From an uncultured Actinomycetes bacterium (lineage in GTDB: Bacteria; Actinomycetota; Actinomycetes; Nanopelagicales; Nanopelagicaceae): a DNA stretch of 39,691 nucleotides. Shown piece after piece: positions 28,139 to 39,176 of the stretch. Positions within the stretch are counted from its first letter, which is position 1; the number at the start of each line of letters is the position of its first letter. The notes beneath the pieces were generated by a model that was not told the origin of the DNA, ran no database searches, and worked only from the letters and a program-made list of their open reading frames with translations. The stretch is taken from the NCBI GenBank assembly GCA_903899375.1, contig CAIUIT010000106.1, positions 1-39,691 of the forward strand, in the 5' to 3' direction. The translations under genes were made by a program, and so were the position numbers.

Positions 28139-29253
28139 CGGACGTGGGACTCCACAAATGGTGGCTTCACAACTTTAACCGCGCTGGTGCGACCACGAAC
28201 ATCAATAGATAATTCGCTGCCAATGGCAATGCCTGGGTTAATAAGGGCTAGTCCAATACCGATCTTCAAAGTTGGTGAGAATGTTCCGCTGGTAACTACG
28301 CCAACAACGGCACCCGCCGCATCCAGAACGTTCATGCCACCCCGAGGAATACCTCGATCTTGTGCCAGTAATCCTCGCAAAATTCTGGGGACACCCTGTG
28401 CTTTTTCGGCAACGAGGGCGGCCTGTCCGTGAAAATCTGACTTGGCGAGTGCAACGGCCCATCCAGCATTTGCTTGTAACGGAGATATATCAAGCGACAG
28501 TTCATGTCCGTGCAGTGGATAACCCATCTCGGTGCGCAAGGTGTCGCGGGAACCAAGCCCGCAAATTCGTCCAGCGACTTTCTCGACGGCGATCACCAAT
28601 AACTCCCACAATGGAAGTGAGGCATCCCATGAAGGAAGCAATTCGTATCCAAATTCACCGGTATAGCCAGTACGACATACGATGACGCGACCAAGAATTT
28701 CGTGGCCAGGAATCGTCACTTCAGTGAAAGCCATGTAATCAAGATCGACAGATATTCCAAGCAGCGCTAGAAGTTCATTACTCTTGGGACCCTGTACCGC
28801 TAAGACTCCAAAATTGTGATGCGCGTTTTTAATGGTTAAGCCCAGATCATTGGCCGATTCCAGAACGGCAAATACAGCAGCGCAGTTAGCTGCATTGGGG
28901 ATCAGGAGAAACTTTTCATCACTGTAGCGATAAATGATTAGGTCATCGATAACTCCACCCGTTGAATCGCAGAGGAGGTTGTACTGAGCACTGCCGTGGC
29001 CGATCCGGTCCAAGTCATTGGTGAAAATTCGGTTAAGAAACATCAGTGCACCTATGCCAGAAACTTCGATCTTCCCCAGGTGTGAGACATCGAAGATTCC
29101 CACGACTTCACGAACGGCCGTATGTTCTGCAATGACGCCACCAGCGGTGAGCGTGCCTATCACCTTGGGGTATTCGATCGGCATCTGCCAACCACCAAAA
29201 TCAGCGAGCTTTGCACCAACCTGAGAATGCCAATCAAATAGCGGAGATTCCAT
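28135..29253 (-). CDS. gcvT: Glycine cleavage system T protein (aminomethyltransferase)
   Basis: FDVSHLGKIEVSG, NAANCAAVFAVL, CRTGYTGEFGYELLPS. Confidence 0.94.
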   Translation of the reverse strand: MESPLFDWHSQVGAKLADFGGWQMPIEYPKVIGTLTAGGVIAEHTAVREVVGIFDVSHLGKIEVSGIGALMFLNRIFTNDLDRIGHGSAQYNLLCDSTGGVIDDLIIYRYSDEKFLLIPNAANCAAVFAVLESANDLGLTIKNAHHNFGVLAVQGPKSNELLALLGISVDLDYMAFTEVTIPGHEILGRVIVCRTGYTGEFGYELLPSWDASLPLWELLVIAVEKVAGRICGLGSRDTLRTEMGYPLHGHELSLDISPLQANAGWAVALAKSDFHGQAALVAEKAQGVPRILRGLLAQDRGIPRGGMNVLDAAGAVVGVVTSGTFSPTLKIGIGLALINPGIAIGSELSIDVRGRTSAVKVVKPPFVESHVR

Positions 29254-29333
29254 TTCTCTAACTTATCTCAACTCTGCCCCCTTGCGGTCGATTCGACTTC
29301 TCAATTACCAGGGATAAGTGAGAGGATTATGAG

Positions 29334-30836
29334 ATGGCTACGTTGAAAACCAGTTCGCAAACTTCCAGTGATGTGCTCGTTTTAGGCCTCTCGGCTAAGG
29401 CTGGAAAACTAACAATTCACCCAAACATTGAGCATATTCCCGCACTCGCGCGTGACACTAAGAAATTGCTGGCGATACTCAACGATCTCGGGGCTACGGG
29501 AAAAGTTGATGAAGTAACCAAAGTCTCATTTTCTGCGCCACGCCTGATTCTCTTCACCGGCTTTGGAACCACCGCGGTCAGTTACTCGCACGAGACCTTG
29601 CGTCGCGCTGCTGGTGCCGCAACCCGTGCGCTCATCGGACATGGCCAGGCAGATTTTGCTCTCCCGATCACTAATATAGAAGAGTTTGCAGCTGTAGCAG
29701 AAGGTATCGCGCTTGGCGCCTACGAATTTAACGAGTTCCGTGGATCCTCCAAAGCCGAACAGAAGTCTCCACTTAAGTCAGCGACCGTCGTTTCTTCACT
29801 CGGCAGCACCGCTTCGATTAAAACCGCTCTCAAGCGTGCAGAAGTATTGGGCCAATACGTCGGAATAACTCGTGATTTGATCAACACTCCACCATCTCAC
29901 CTGACACCAATTACATTCACTGCACAGATGAAGAAGATCGCTCTTTCCCTTGGCATCAAAGTCGAAGTTCTTAACGAGGTACAACTCAAGGCGAAGGGTT
30001 ACGGTGGAATCTCCTCGGTAGGACAGGGATCAGCTAATCCTCCACGCCTCCTTCATATCACCTACGTTCCAGCTAAACACAAGAAGCGTCTCGCCTTCGT
30101 TGGTAAAGGAATCACCTTCGACTCTGGCGGCTATAACCTGAAAGGCGTCGTAGGCATGTCTGATATGAAATCAGATATGAGCGGTGCCGCTGCGGTCGTA
30201 GCTGCAACTTTTGCAATTGCGACACTCAAATTACCGGTTGCCATCGATGCCTACGCGTGTCTGGCTGAAAATATGATCAGCGGCGAAGCCACTCGACCAA
30301 GTGACATCATCACAATTCTCGGCGGCACGACTATCGAAGTTCTCAACCCCGATGCCGAAGGTCGCCTCGTTTTGGCCGACGGCCTGGTTCGGGCGGTACA
30401 GGATGGCGTACGCAATGGTGGGCTCGATGGGTTGGTTGATGTTGCCACCCTAACGGGAGCGCAAGTAATCGCTCTGGGCACTCGGACATCAGCTGTGATG
30501 ACCAATAACGAGGAGTTTCGCACGCTATTTCTCGAAGCCACCGGTATCTCTGGGGAGTCCTTCTGGCCTATGCCTCTGCCTGAAGATCTTAAAGAGGTGC
30601 TCCAATCTGCATCTGCAGACATGATTAACTCGAATCCAGCCAATAGGAATGGCGGAATGCTGGTCGCCGGACTGTTTCTCAAGGAGTTTGTGCCTGAAAG
30701 CCTCCCTTGGCTCCACCTGGATATCGCTGGACCTGCCCTCACCCACGAGGCGCACGGCTATACCCCCGTTGGGGGCACTGGAGTCACCGTTCGATCCTTG
30801 GTCGCCCTAGCCGAGTTAGCAGCATCACAAAATTAA
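29334..30836 (+). CDS. pepA: Leucyl aminopeptidase (M17)
   Basis: FVGKGITFDSGGYNLKG, NPDAEGRLVLADGL, NGGMLVAGLFLKEF. Confidence 0.95.
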   Translation: MATLKTSSQTSSDVLVLGLSAKAGKLTIHPNIEHIPALARDTKKLLAILNDLGATGKVDEVTKVSFSAPRLILFTGFGTTAVSYSHETLRRAAGAATRALIGHGQADFALPITNIEEFAAVAEGIALGAYEFNEFRGSSKAEQKSPLKSATVVSSLGSTASIKTALKRAEVLGQYVGITRDLINTPPSHLTPITFTAQMKKIALSLGIKVEVLNEVQLKAKGYGGISSVGQGSANPPRLLHITYVPAKHKKRLAFVGKGITFDSGGYNLKGVVGMSDMKSDMSGAAAVVAATFAIATLKLPVAIDAYACLAENMISGEATRPSDIITILGGTTIEVLNPDAEGRLVLADGLVRAVQDGVRNGGLDGLVDVATLTGAQVIALGTRTSAVMTNNEEFRTLFLEATGISGESFWPMPLPEDLKEVLQSASADMINSNPANRNGGMLVAGLFLKEFVPESLPWLHLDIAGPALTHEAHGYTPVGGTGVTVRSLVALAELAASQN

Positions 30837-30916
30837 GTGAAGGAGAGCACCGGCTCAACTCGTGGCAGGATTAGCCCCCTGTGCTGCTCCCCTGAATCCT
30901 CAAGAAAAGGTGAAGT

Positions 30917-32284
30917 GTGAACGAATTTGATCTTGTAATCCTTGGCGGCGGAAGTGGTGGCTATGCCTGCGCGCTCCGTGGCGCTCAACTTGGATTATCA
31001 GTTGTTCTCATCGAGCAGGACAAACTTGGCGGAACTTGCTTGCACCGAGGATGTATCCCAACAAAAGCGCTCCTTCATGCAGGTGAGATCGCAGATAACA
31101 CTCGTCATGCCGCAGAGTTTGGTGTCAATGCACAATTCGTTTCGATCGATATGTTGGCCGTCAATGCCTACAAAGATGGAGTCATCTCCAAACTTCACAA
31201 AGGTTTGCAAGGTCTGGTTAAGTCGCGCAACATTACATATATAGAAGGCACTGGACGCCTAGTTTCCAAGAATCAAGTAGAAGCCAATGGCGTTATCTAC
31301 ACAGGTAAGAATGTGGTTCTCGCAACCGGTTCTTATGCAAAAACCCTGCCTGGTCTTGAAATTGATGGAACGCAGATCATTACAAGTAATGAAGCGATGA
31401 CCATGGAATACGTTCCTAAATCAGTAATCGTTCTGGGTGGTGGCGTTATTGGTTGCGAATTTGCATCGGTGTGGAGCTCCTTTGGTGCAGAAGTCACCAT
31501 CATTGAAGGTCTCCCCCGTCTTGTAGCGCTAGAAGATGAAAGTTCTAGCAAACAACTCGAACGAGCATTTCGCAAGCGTGGAATCAAATTTGAAGTCGGT
31601 GTGAAGTTTGCCTCTGCGACCAAGGGTCCCGAAGGCGTAACTATTACTTTGGAGAACGGCGCCACTTTTACCGCCGATGTACTTCTTGTTGCTGTAGGAC
31701 GCGGTCCGGTCTCTGCAAATATTGGTTATGAAGAGCAAGGTCTCTCTATGGATCGCGGTTATCTCCTGGTGGACAACAAATGTCGCACCAACATTCCTGG
31801 AATATGGGCCGTCGGGGATCTGATCCCAACCTTGCAATTGGCGCACGTTGGTTTCGCCGAAGGCATCTTGGTTGCCGAAGAAATATTCGGGCTTAATCCA
31901 CGTCCAATTAATTACGATGGCGTTCCTCGCGTTACTTATTCCGACCCAGAAGTTGCCTCTGTTGGTTTAACGACAGCTATCGCTAAAGAGCGCGGATATG
32001 ACGTCGTCGAGCTCAGTTATGACCTCGCCGGAAATGGTAAGGCTAATATTCTCAAGACCGCCGGCTCGATCAAGTTAGTAGCTCAGAAGAACGGTCCAGT
32101 TCTTGGCGTTCATATGGTGGGATCCCGCGTCGGTGAGCTTTTGGCCGAAGCGCAATTGATCTATAACTGGGAAGCATCAGCCGATGATGTCGCACCCTTG
32201 ATTCACGCACATCCAACGCTCTCTGAAGCCATGGGTGAAGTTCACATGGCATTAGCCGGCAAACCACTGCACGCCCACGGGTAA
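30917..32284 (+). CDS. lpdA: Dihydrolipoyl dehydrogenase
   Basis: [49 protein letters not shown] start with SD. Confidence 0.95.
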   Translation: MNEFDLVILGGGSGGYACALRGAQLGLSVVLIEQDKLGGTCLHRGCIPTKALLHAGEIADNTRHAAEFGVNAQFVSIDMLAVNAYKDGVISKLHKGLQGLVKSRNITYIEGTGRLVSKNQVEANGVIYTGKNVVLATGSYAKTLPGLEIDGTQIITSNEAMTMEYVPKSVIVLGGGVIGCEFASVWSSFGAEVTIIEGLPRLVALEDESSSKQLERAFRKRGIKFEVGVKFASATKGPEGVTITLENGATFTADVLLVAVGRGPVSANIGYEEQGLSMDRGYLLVDNKCRTNIPGIWAVGDLIPTLQLAHVGFAEGILVAEEIFGLNPRPINYDGVPRVTYSDPEVASVGLTTAIAKERGYDVVELSYDLAGNGKANILKTAGSIKLVAQKNGPVLGVHMVGSRVGELLAEAQLIYNWEASADDVAPLIHAHPTLSEAMGEVHMALAGKPLHAHG

Positions 32285-32298
32285 TAGGAGAACATGCG

Positions 32299-33930
32299 AT
32301 GACCTTTTCAGTAACTATGCCAGCACTTGGCGAATCCGTAACCGAAGGCACAGTAACTCGTTGGCTCAAGAACGAAGGCGATCACGTCAACGTCGATGAA
32401 CCACTCCTGGAAGTTTCTACGGACAAAGTTGATACCGAGATTCCATCGCCCGTCTCTGGCACGTTAACGCGCATTGTCGTGGCCATTGATTCCACCGTCG
32501 CAGTCGGAGCAGAGTTGGCAGTCATCGAAGATGGCGTTGCCGCCGTACCTGTCGCACCAGTGATCGCACCTCCTGCCGCTGTTGCACCCGTCGTTCTCGA
32601 AACACCTGCGGCTCCAGTCGTAATAGCTCCACCTGTCCCAGTTGTCGCTGCACCTGCTGCAAGCTCTTCAGGAGTCGTTGTCACGATGCCAGCTCTGGGT
32701 GAATCAGTCACCGAAGGAACGGTTACTCGTTGGCTCAAGAACGTCGGAGACGCAATCAATGTAGATGAACCACTTCTCGAAGTTTCTACCGACAAGGTCG
32801 ATACCGAAATTCCTTCACCAGCAACCGGAACTATTCTCGCGATCGATGTCGCCGTAGATTCCACCGTTGCGGTTGGTGCTCGCCTAGCTTTGATCGGTGC
32901 AGCCGGAGCCGCTCCTGTAGTTGCAGCGCCTGCACCTGTTGCTCCTGTAGTTGCAGCGCCTGCACCTGTTGCCGCTCCTGTAGTTGCAGCGCCTGCACCT
33001 GTTGCTCCACAACTCGATGATTCATATGTAACCCCAATCGTTCGACAATTCGCTAAAGAGCAAGGCGTGGATCTCGCTTCAGTTACGGGAAGTGGTATTG
33101 GGGGTCGAATCCGTAAGGAAGACATCCTCGCTGCCGTAAAGCCAGTCGCAGTTTCAGCACCAGCAGTAGTTCAGTCTGGCGCTAAGGCTGCAGCCCCAGT
33201 CTCTGTTTCACCACTGCGCGGAACAACCGTCACGATGACTCGCCTACGCAAGGTAATTGCGGCGCGTATGGTTGAGTCGCTACAAATCAGTGCTCAGCTC
33301 ACGACCGTTGTTGAAGTCGATATGACGAAGGTCGCTCGTTTGCGCGATAAAGCTAAGACCTCTTTTGCGGCTCGCGAAGGAGTGAATCTCACGTTCCTGC
33401 CATTCTTTGCTGTCGCTGTCTGCGAAGCGCTGAAGCAACATCCCGTTCTCAACTCTTCTCTTGAGGGCGATCAAATTACTTATCATGGCGCCGAACACCT
33501 TGGTATTGCTGTGGATACCGAACGTGGCTTGTTGGTTCCAGTCATTCGTGATGCAGGCGACCTCAATATTGGTGGAATTTCACGTCGCATCTCCGATGTT
33601 GCTGCTCGCACTCGCGATAATAAGATCTCTCCAGATGAGCTCGGCGGCGGAACATTTACCATCACCAATACTGGTAGTCGAGGTGCACTCTTCGATACGC
33701 CAATCATTAATCAACCACAGGTTGCCATCTTGGGTATTGGTTCCATCGTCAAGCGTCCGATGGTCATGAAGGGAACTGATGGCGGTGAAACGATTGCAAT
33801 TCGTTCAATGGTCTACCTTGGTCTTTCCTATGATCATCGCATCGTAGATGGTGCAGATGCCGCTCGATTCTTAGTTACTCTCAAGGAACGTCTCGAAGAG
33901 GGCAGCTTTGAATCCGATCTAGGTCTCTAG
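32299..33930 (+). CDS. sucB: 2-oxo acid dehydrogenase E2 (dihydrolipoamide succinyl/acetyltransferase) with two lipoyl domains
   Basis: Two [19 protein letters not shown]...[12 protein letters not shown] lipoyl domains, Ala/Pro linkers, E3-binding domain, [16 protein letters not shown] catalytic motif. Confidence 0.93.
   Translation: MTFSVTMPALGESVTEGTVTRWLKNEGDHVNVDEPLLEVSTDKVDTEIPSPVSGTLTRIVVAIDSTVAVGAELAVIEDGVAAVPVAPVIAPPAAVAPVVLETPAAPVVIAPPVPVVAAPAASSSGVVVTMPALGESVTEGTVTRWLKNVGDAINVDEPLLEVSTDKVDTEIPSPATGTILAIDVAVDSTVAVGARLALIGAAGAAPVVAAPAPVAPVVAAPAPVAAPVVAAPAPVAPQLDDSYVTPIVRQFAKEQGVDLASVTGSGIGGRIRKEDILAAVKPVAVSAPAVVQSGAKAAAPVSVSPLRGTTVTMTRLRKVIAARMVESLQISAQLTTVVEVDMTKVARLRDKAKTSFAAREGVNLTFLPFFAVAVCEALKQHPVLNSSLEGDQITYHGAEHLGIAVDTERGLLVPVIRDAGDLNIGGISRRISDVAARTRDNKISPDELGGGTFTITNTGSRGALFDTPIINQPQVAILGIGSIVKRPMVMKGTDGGETIAIRSMVYLGLSYDHRIVDGADAARFLVTLKERLEEGSFESDLGL
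32911..33003 (+). repeat. Three perfect 30-bp direct repeats (GCTCCTGTAGTTGCAGCGCCTGCACCTGTT) in the E2 linker
   Basis: Copies at 32911-32940, 32941-32970, 32974-33003 (one 3-nt GCC spacer); encode [10 protein letters not shown]. Confidence 0.95.
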
Positions 33931-33943
33931 GTTTATTTCGCCG

Positions 33944-34819
33944 ATGCGTATTGCTATTACCGGTTCTACCGGATTAATTGGGACTGCTCTCGTGGGTCAA
34001 TTGAAGGCGGAAGGGCATTCCGTACAACGCTTAGTTCGCCGCAAGGCAACATCGCCTGAAGAAGTTCAATGGGATCCCACTATGGGGACCATTGATCTTG
34101 ACGCCCTTGAGGGCGTTGATGCAATTATCAATCTTGCCGGTGCTGGCGTTGGAGATAAACGTTGGACTGCAAAATACCGCGCGACAATTCTCAACTCACG
34201 CTTGCTCAGCACAACGACAATCGCTCATGCTGTCGAAACTCTCAAGCCAAAGGTATTTATCTCTGCTAGCGCCATCGGCTTTTATGGCGAAACTGGAAAT
34301 CGAGCTGTTGTTGAAGCCGATCGCGGGGGCGATGATTTTCTATCGGCAGTCTGCCGCGAATGGGAAGCTGCCGCCGATTTAGCCATTGGCGTTCGCATCG
34401 TAAAGATTCGTACTGGATTGGTGCTTGATCCAACGGGCGGAGCACTCGGCAGACTATTGCCTCTCTTTCGCTTAGGCCTCGGTGGCAAATTAGGCTCCGG
34501 TAAGCAGTGGTGGTCATGGATAACGCTGCACGATGAGATCAAAGCAATCATCCATTGTTTGAATAGCGATATCTCTGGTCCAGTGAATCTCACCTCACCG
34601 AATCCGGTGACCAATCAAGATTTCACCGGATCGCTAGCTCGCGCTGTGCACCGCCCTGCGTTGCTTCCAGTTCCCGGCTTTGCACTGAAATTACTCATCG
34701 GAGGTTTCTCAAGTGAAATCTTAGGATCAGCGAAAGTACTGCCAAAAGCGCTGCAAGACAGCGGATTCATCTGGGACTACCCACATCTCACAACAGCGCT
34801 AGAAGCACTTACCGAATAG
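33944..34819 (+). CDS. TIGR01777 family epimerase (SDR-like)
   Basis: MRIAITGSTGLIGTALVGQLKAEGHSVQRLVRR...WDP; FISASAIGFYG. Confidence 0.9.
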   Translation: MRIAITGSTGLIGTALVGQLKAEGHSVQRLVRRKATSPEEVQWDPTMGTIDLDALEGVDAIINLAGAGVGDKRWTAKYRATILNSRLLSTTTIAHAVETLKPKVFISASAIGFYGETGNRAVVEADRGGDDFLSAVCREWEAAADLAIGVRIVKIRTGLVLDPTGGALGRLLPLFRLGLGGKLGSGKQWWSWITLHDEIKAIIHCLNSDISGPVNLTSPNPVTNQDFTGSLARAVHRPALLPVPGFALKLLIGGFSSEILGSAKVLPKALQDSGFIWDYPHLTTALEALTE

Positions 34820-35822
34820 AGATAGCGCGTGCTTGATCGATAATCTTCGCAACAGCTAATGCATCATCTGGCGTAACAGGCCAGGCAGCTTTACCCGCGA
34901 TAGCCAGTGCAACCTGTGAATAAAACAACGAGTAATTACCAGGTTCTCCTGGATATTCAATAACTTCATCGCCGCGATAAATCTGTGCTGCAGTGATCGC
35001 AGGAGGAGTCCAGACTCCCCCGACTGGGTACTCACCCAAGCGCAGGCGGGCTTCTTGATCATCTAATTCCTTGATTACTAAAGATCCTTCGGTGCCCGAC
35101 AACCGAATACGCGGTCCCCCGGCGCCAATGATTGAGCTCGCTGAAAGATATGAATCCACACCAGTTGCATGCTTCAAGTTAATCACGATGTCATCATCTG
35201 CAAGTCCTCGGATACTTCGTACGGAGGCGTAAGCGACTTCCGCAGGACCAAACCAATTAAGCGCAAGTGAAACCAGATGCGGGCCCAAGTCGAGTAGGTT
35301 ACCGCCGCCATCCGCGAAGCTACTTGCTTCTCTCCAACTCTTTGGATTTGAACCGGGTCTAAATTTCTCGAAACGCGAATCCAAACGAAATATCTTCCCC
35401 AGCGTTCCCTCGGCGATGATCTTCTTAACTGTCAAAGCGTCGCTGTCGAAGAGTCGGTTGAAATATGTAGTGACAGTGACACCGATCTCCTTGGAGATAT
35501 CAATGATCTCTTGCGTCTCTTGAATCGAGCGGCCCATCGGCTTATCAACGACTACCGGAATTCCAGCGCGCAACCCCGCGATTGCATCTCTGGCATGTGC
35601 GACGTTGGCACTAGCAACAACGAGTAAGTCCAGACCCAGATCTAAGAGTTCAGGCATGCTCAAGGCGACCGTAGTCTCTGGAAAATCGGCAAGCGCATGC
35701 GCTCTGCGTTCTTCGTTAGTTGTCAGGACCCCAGCTATCTCAAACCCTGCTCCTTTAAGCAACGGAGCATGGAAATAGCGGCCCGCAAGGCCATAACCTG
35801 AGATTCCTACCCGAAGTGTCAT
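34809..35822 (-). CDS. Gfo/Idh/MocA family oxidoreductase
   Basis: VGISGYGLAGRYFHAPLL, VVDKPMGRSIQET, GGGNLLDLGPHLVSLAL. Confidence 0.92.
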   Translation of the reverse strand: MTLRVGISGYGLAGRYFHAPLLKGAGFEIAGVLTTNEERRAHALADFPETTVALSMPELLDLGLDLLVVASANVAHARDAIAGLRAGIPVVVDKPMGRSIQETQEIIDISKEIGVTVTTYFNRLFDSDALTVKKIIAEGTLGKIFRLDSRFEKFRPGSNPKSWREASSFADGGGNLLDLGPHLVSLALNWFGPAEVAYASVRSIRGLADDDIVINLKHATGVDSYLSASSIIGAGGPRIRLSGTEGSLVIKELDDQEARLRLGEYPVGGVWTPPAITAAQIYRGDEVIEYPGEPGNYSLFYSQVALAIAGKAAWPVTPDDALAVAKIIDQARAISIR

Positions 35823-35851
35823 GACGTTAAACCTACATTAGGCTAGGGGTT

Positions 35852-36508
35852 ATGAGCACTGCCGCTGGAACCTTGGTCGATCAGACCGTCGTGGTTCATG
35901 CGGGTATCCTCGACTATCAAGAGGCCTGGCAACTACAGCGAGACACCGTCGAAGCAATCATCGCAGGCACCACTCCGAATACTCTCTTTCTCTTGCAGCA
36001 CCCATCGGTATACACGGCCGGTCGCATGACCAAGCCAGAAGATCGCCCCTTAGATGGCACCCCAGTTATTGATGTCGATCGCGGCGGCAAAATCACATGG
36101 CATGGCCTGGGACAGATCGTGGGATACCCCATCGTTAAGTTGAAAAACCGTAGCGATGTTGTCGGTTTTGTCCGTGAAGTCGAGAGTGCGCTGATTGAAG
36201 TCTGTATCGAATTTGGAATTCCCGCCGAACGATATTGCGAACGCTCTGGAGTTTGGATTCGTGACGAGAAAGGTGATCGCAAGATTGCCGCCATCGGAAT
36301 GCGCGTCGCTAAAGGCGTAACCATGCACGGCTTCGCCCTCAACGTAAACCCCGAGCTGAGCTCTTACGACAAGATCATTCCTTGCGGTTATTCAGATACG
36401 GGCGTGACATCGATGGCGAAGGAACTTGATCGTGACATATCTATAGAAGAGGTAGTGCCTCTCGTTGAATCTAAAATCTTATCCGCTCTAACGAAGGTGA
36501 TTTCATGA
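35852..36508 (+). CDS. lipB: Octanoyltransferase
   Basis: [64 protein letters not shown]. Confidence 0.96.
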   Translation: MSTAAGTLVDQTVVVHAGILDYQEAWQLQRDTVEAIIAGTTPNTLFLLQHPSVYTAGRMTKPEDRPLDGTPVIDVDRGGKITWHGLGQIVGYPIVKLKNRSDVVGFVREVESALIEVCIEFGIPAERYCERSGVWIRDEKGDRKIAAIGMRVAKGVTMHGFALNVNPELSSYDKIIPCGYSDTGVTSMAKELDRDISIEEVVPLVESKILSALTKVIS

Positions 36509-37440
36509 CTCTCGCTCCCGAAGGTCGCAAACTGCTCCGCATCGAAGCACGCAATGCTGCGGTACCAATAGAACGCAAACCAGAATGGATTAGGACTCGG
36601 GCCAATATGGGACCTGAATATACGAAGTTGCGTTCGCTCGTCATTAGCGAAGGCCTGCACACCGTCTGCCAGGAAGCTGCCTGCCCAAATATCTTTGAAT
36701 GCTGGGAAGATCGCGAAGCCACCTTCTTGATCGGTGGCGAGAAGTGCACCCGTCGCTGCGATTTCTGCAATATCGATACTGGAAAGCCCGATCCACTCGA
36801 TCGCGATGAACCACGTCGCGTCGCCGAGTCAGTTCGTTCGATGGAGCTCCGCTATGCAACCATCACCGGCGTTACACGCGATGACCTGCCCGATGAAGGC
36901 GCTTGGCTCTACGCCGAGACGATTCGCGCTGTGCACGAACTCAATCCAGGTACCGGTGTCGAGATGCTCGCCCCTGATTTCAGCGGCAAACCTCACCTAC
37001 TCAATGAAGTCTTCGAAACTCGTCCAGAGGTATTTGCTCACAACTTAGAGACGGTCCCCCGCATCTTCAAAGAGATCCGCCCAGCTTTTAGATATGACCG
37101 CTCGCTCGACGTAATCTCGCAGGCTCAATCTTTTGGTTTAGTGACTAAATCCAATTTGATCCTCGGAATGGGTGAGACTCGCGAAGAAGTCACCCAGGCC
37201 CTGGTCGATCTCCACGAAGCGGGCTGCGATCTGATCACGATTACTCAGTACCTGCGCCCCACTCCAAAGCATCACCCGGTTGTACGGTGGGTAAAGCCAG
37301 CAGAGTTTGTTGAACTTTCCCAAGAAGCAACCGATATTGGTTTCCTCGGCGTTATGAGCGGCCCACTTGTTCGCTCCAGTTATCGCGCCGGTCGACTCTA
37401 TAAGCAAGCGCAAGAGAAGAAGGCGCTGCTTCGTGGCTGA
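36505..37440 (+). CDS. lipA: Lipoyl synthase
   Basis: [15 protein letters not shown] radical SAM motif, [20 protein letters not shown]. Confidence 0.97.
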   Translation: MTLAPEGRKLLRIEARNAAVPIERKPEWIRTRANMGPEYTKLRSLVISEGLHTVCQEAACPNIFECWEDREATFLIGGEKCTRRCDFCNIDTGKPDPLDRDEPRRVAESVRSMELRYATITGVTRDDLPDEGAWLYAETIRAVHELNPGTGVEMLAPDFSGKPHLLNEVFETRPEVFAHNLETVPRIFKEIRPAFRYDRSLDVISQAQSFGLVTKSNLILGMGETREEVTQALVDLHEAGCDLITITQYLRPTPKHHPVVRWVKPAEFVELSQEATDIGFLGVMSGPLVRSSYRAGRLYKQAQEKKALLRG

Positions 37441-38173
37441 ACTCGTTTATCCTCCAGTAATTGTTGCCATCAAAGCCTTCTGGAAATATCTCGGCGTTCA
37501 ATTTGATTTTCAGGGAGTTGAAAATCTGCCGCGCGAAGGTGGCGCTGTTCTCTGCATGAACCACATCGGATATTTAGATTTCGCTCTCGTCGGAACCGGC
37601 GCTCTACCCGCAAAACGCTACATCCGATTCATGGCGAAGAAAGAGATCTTTAACCACAAAGTTGCCGGCCCGCTCATGCGCGGAATGCATCACATCAGCG
37701 TTGACCGTGAAAGCGGTTCATCGTCCTTTGTCGCAGCGCTACGAGCGCTGCGCTCTGGCGAAATCATCGGAATTTTTCCCGAAGGCACCATCTCTCGCAG
37801 CTTCGAGATCGAAGATTTAAAGTCAGGTGCAATTCGGCTATCGATCGGGGCAGGTGTTCCGATTATCCCGGTAGCCGTATGGGGTAGTCAGCGGATCATC
37901 ACCAAAAAACGCAAACCAGATTTCAAACGTCACAAACACCCGGTTCATGTTGCCTTTGGAGAGCCATATATCGTTCCAAAAGGCACAGATATTGAGCGTG
38001 CTGAAGCGGAACTGAAGGTCAAGATGCTCGAACTTTTACATTCGGTGCAATCCAATTATCCTCACTCTCATGAGGGTCAATGGTGGGCACCCGCCCGCCT
38101 AGGTGGCACCGCGATTACCTCCGAGCAACTCCACGTAGAGCGTCAAAAAATGAAGGAGCAAGAGAATGGCTGA
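37433..38173 (+). CDS. 1-acyl-sn-glycerol-3-phosphate acyltransferase family protein
   Basis: [14 protein letters not shown] (NHxxxxD), [15 protein letters not shown] start inside the GTGGCTGA overlap with lipA. Confidence 0.9.
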   Translation: MAELVYPPVIVAIKAFWKYLGVQFDFQGVENLPREGGAVLCMNHIGYLDFALVGTGALPAKRYIRFMAKKEIFNHKVAGPLMRGMHHISVDRESGSSSFVAALRALRSGEIIGIFPEGTISRSFEIEDLKSGAIRLSIGAGVPIIPVAVWGSQRIITKKRKPDFKRHKHPVHVAFGEPYIVPKGTDIERAEAELKVKMLELLHSVQSNYPHSHEGQWWAPARLGGTAITSEQLHVERQKMKEQENG

Positions 38174-38825
38174 ACCAGAGAAGCAAGGTCAATTGGCAGT
38201 CCTCAAGGATGCCTTTGGGTTAGTTCGCCGCGAGAAGCCTCTGGCTTATGTCTGGTGTGCTCTGATTTTCCTTCTTGTTATTGTCGGTGGGTACTTTGCC
38301 GGCGTTGGACTCGGACACCCCATCTATTTCGGAATACTTGCAATTCCATTGGGGCTGCTCGCTGGTTTCTTCACATTCACTCGCTTTGCAAACACCGCCG
38401 CCTTCTCCTCTATTGAAGGCCAGATTGGCGCAGGAGCGAGCGTCTTGATGTCGATCCGCAAAGGCTTTTCGACAACACCTGCAGTAAATGTCTCTCGCAA
38501 TCAAGATATGGTCCACCGCACCGTTGGTCGCGCTGGAATCATCTTGGTGGGAGAAGGTACTCCAGCCGTGCGCGCTTTAGTCATCGATGAGAAGAAGAAA
38601 ATCGAACGCTTCGTTCCTGGTGTCCCTGTCCATGAAATTTATGTGGGTAACTATGACGGCGCAGTTGCTATCCGAAAACTGCAAAAAGCGGTTAAGAAGT
38701 TTCCAAAGAAATTATCGAAAGCCCAACTCCGCGAAGTTCGCAATCGTCTTAAGGGCGTTGGCGGAATGAACATGCCTATCCCCAAGGGGCCGATGCCAAA
38801 GGGTGTAAAACTCCCTAAGCGTTGA
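38166..38825 (+). CDS. DUF4191 domain-containing membrane protein
   Basis: Two TMs then VSRNQDMVHRTVGRAGIILVGEG; position after lipA typical in actinobacteria. Confidence 0.82.
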   Translation: MAEPEKQGQLAVLKDAFGLVRREKPLAYVWCALIFLLVIVGGYFAGVGLGHPIYFGILAIPLGLLAGFFTFTRFANTAAFSSIEGQIGAGASVLMSIRKGFSTTPAVNVSRNQDMVHRTVGRAGIILVGEGTPAVRALVIDEKKKIERFVPGVPVHEIYVGNYDGAVAIRKLQKAVKKFPKKLSKAQLREVRNRLKGVGGMNMPIPKGPMPKGVKLPKR

Positions 38826-39176
38826 TTAGTACTTAACCACCACGCTATGTGTAAACCAATCGTGGTAGCCACGTCCCTCTTTGGTGAAGATGGCAGGAAA
38901 TAACAGGCAGATAAAGAGGGTGCGGCGTAAGGCCCTACCCACCGAAATCTGACCACCGTTCGTGGCGTCCACGACTCGCAGCCGCAGAATCCGCTGTCCG
39001 GCTGAAGCGCCTTGCAGGGCAGTCAAGAGCCCAACCTCAACGAAGAAGATCACCAGGGGCAGGAATTGGGCGCCCCCAGCTAGGTTGCCCACGATCAGGT
39101 GGGCTATCCCCAGGCACATGAACCAGTCCAGGAGGACGGCGAGGAATCTGCGGTTAAACCCGGCTTGATCTGGCAC
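38826..39176 (-). CDS. RDD family membrane protein
   Basis: NRRFLAVLLDWFMCLGIAHL ... GQRILRLRVVDATNGG ... ALRRTL. Confidence 0.9.
   Translation of the reverse strand: MPDQAGFNRRFLAVLLDWFMCLGIAHLIVGNLAGGAQFLPLVIFFVEVGLLTALQGASAGQRILRLRVVDATNGGQISVGRALRRTLFICLLFPAIFTKEGRGYHDWFTHSVVVKY

Noticed and set aside
32382-33125. 247-aa minus-strand ORF opposite the E2 gene
   Set aside because: Low-complexity Ala/Gly/Thr antisense shadow of the E2 lipoyl/linker repeats; the plus strand has clear domain evidence.
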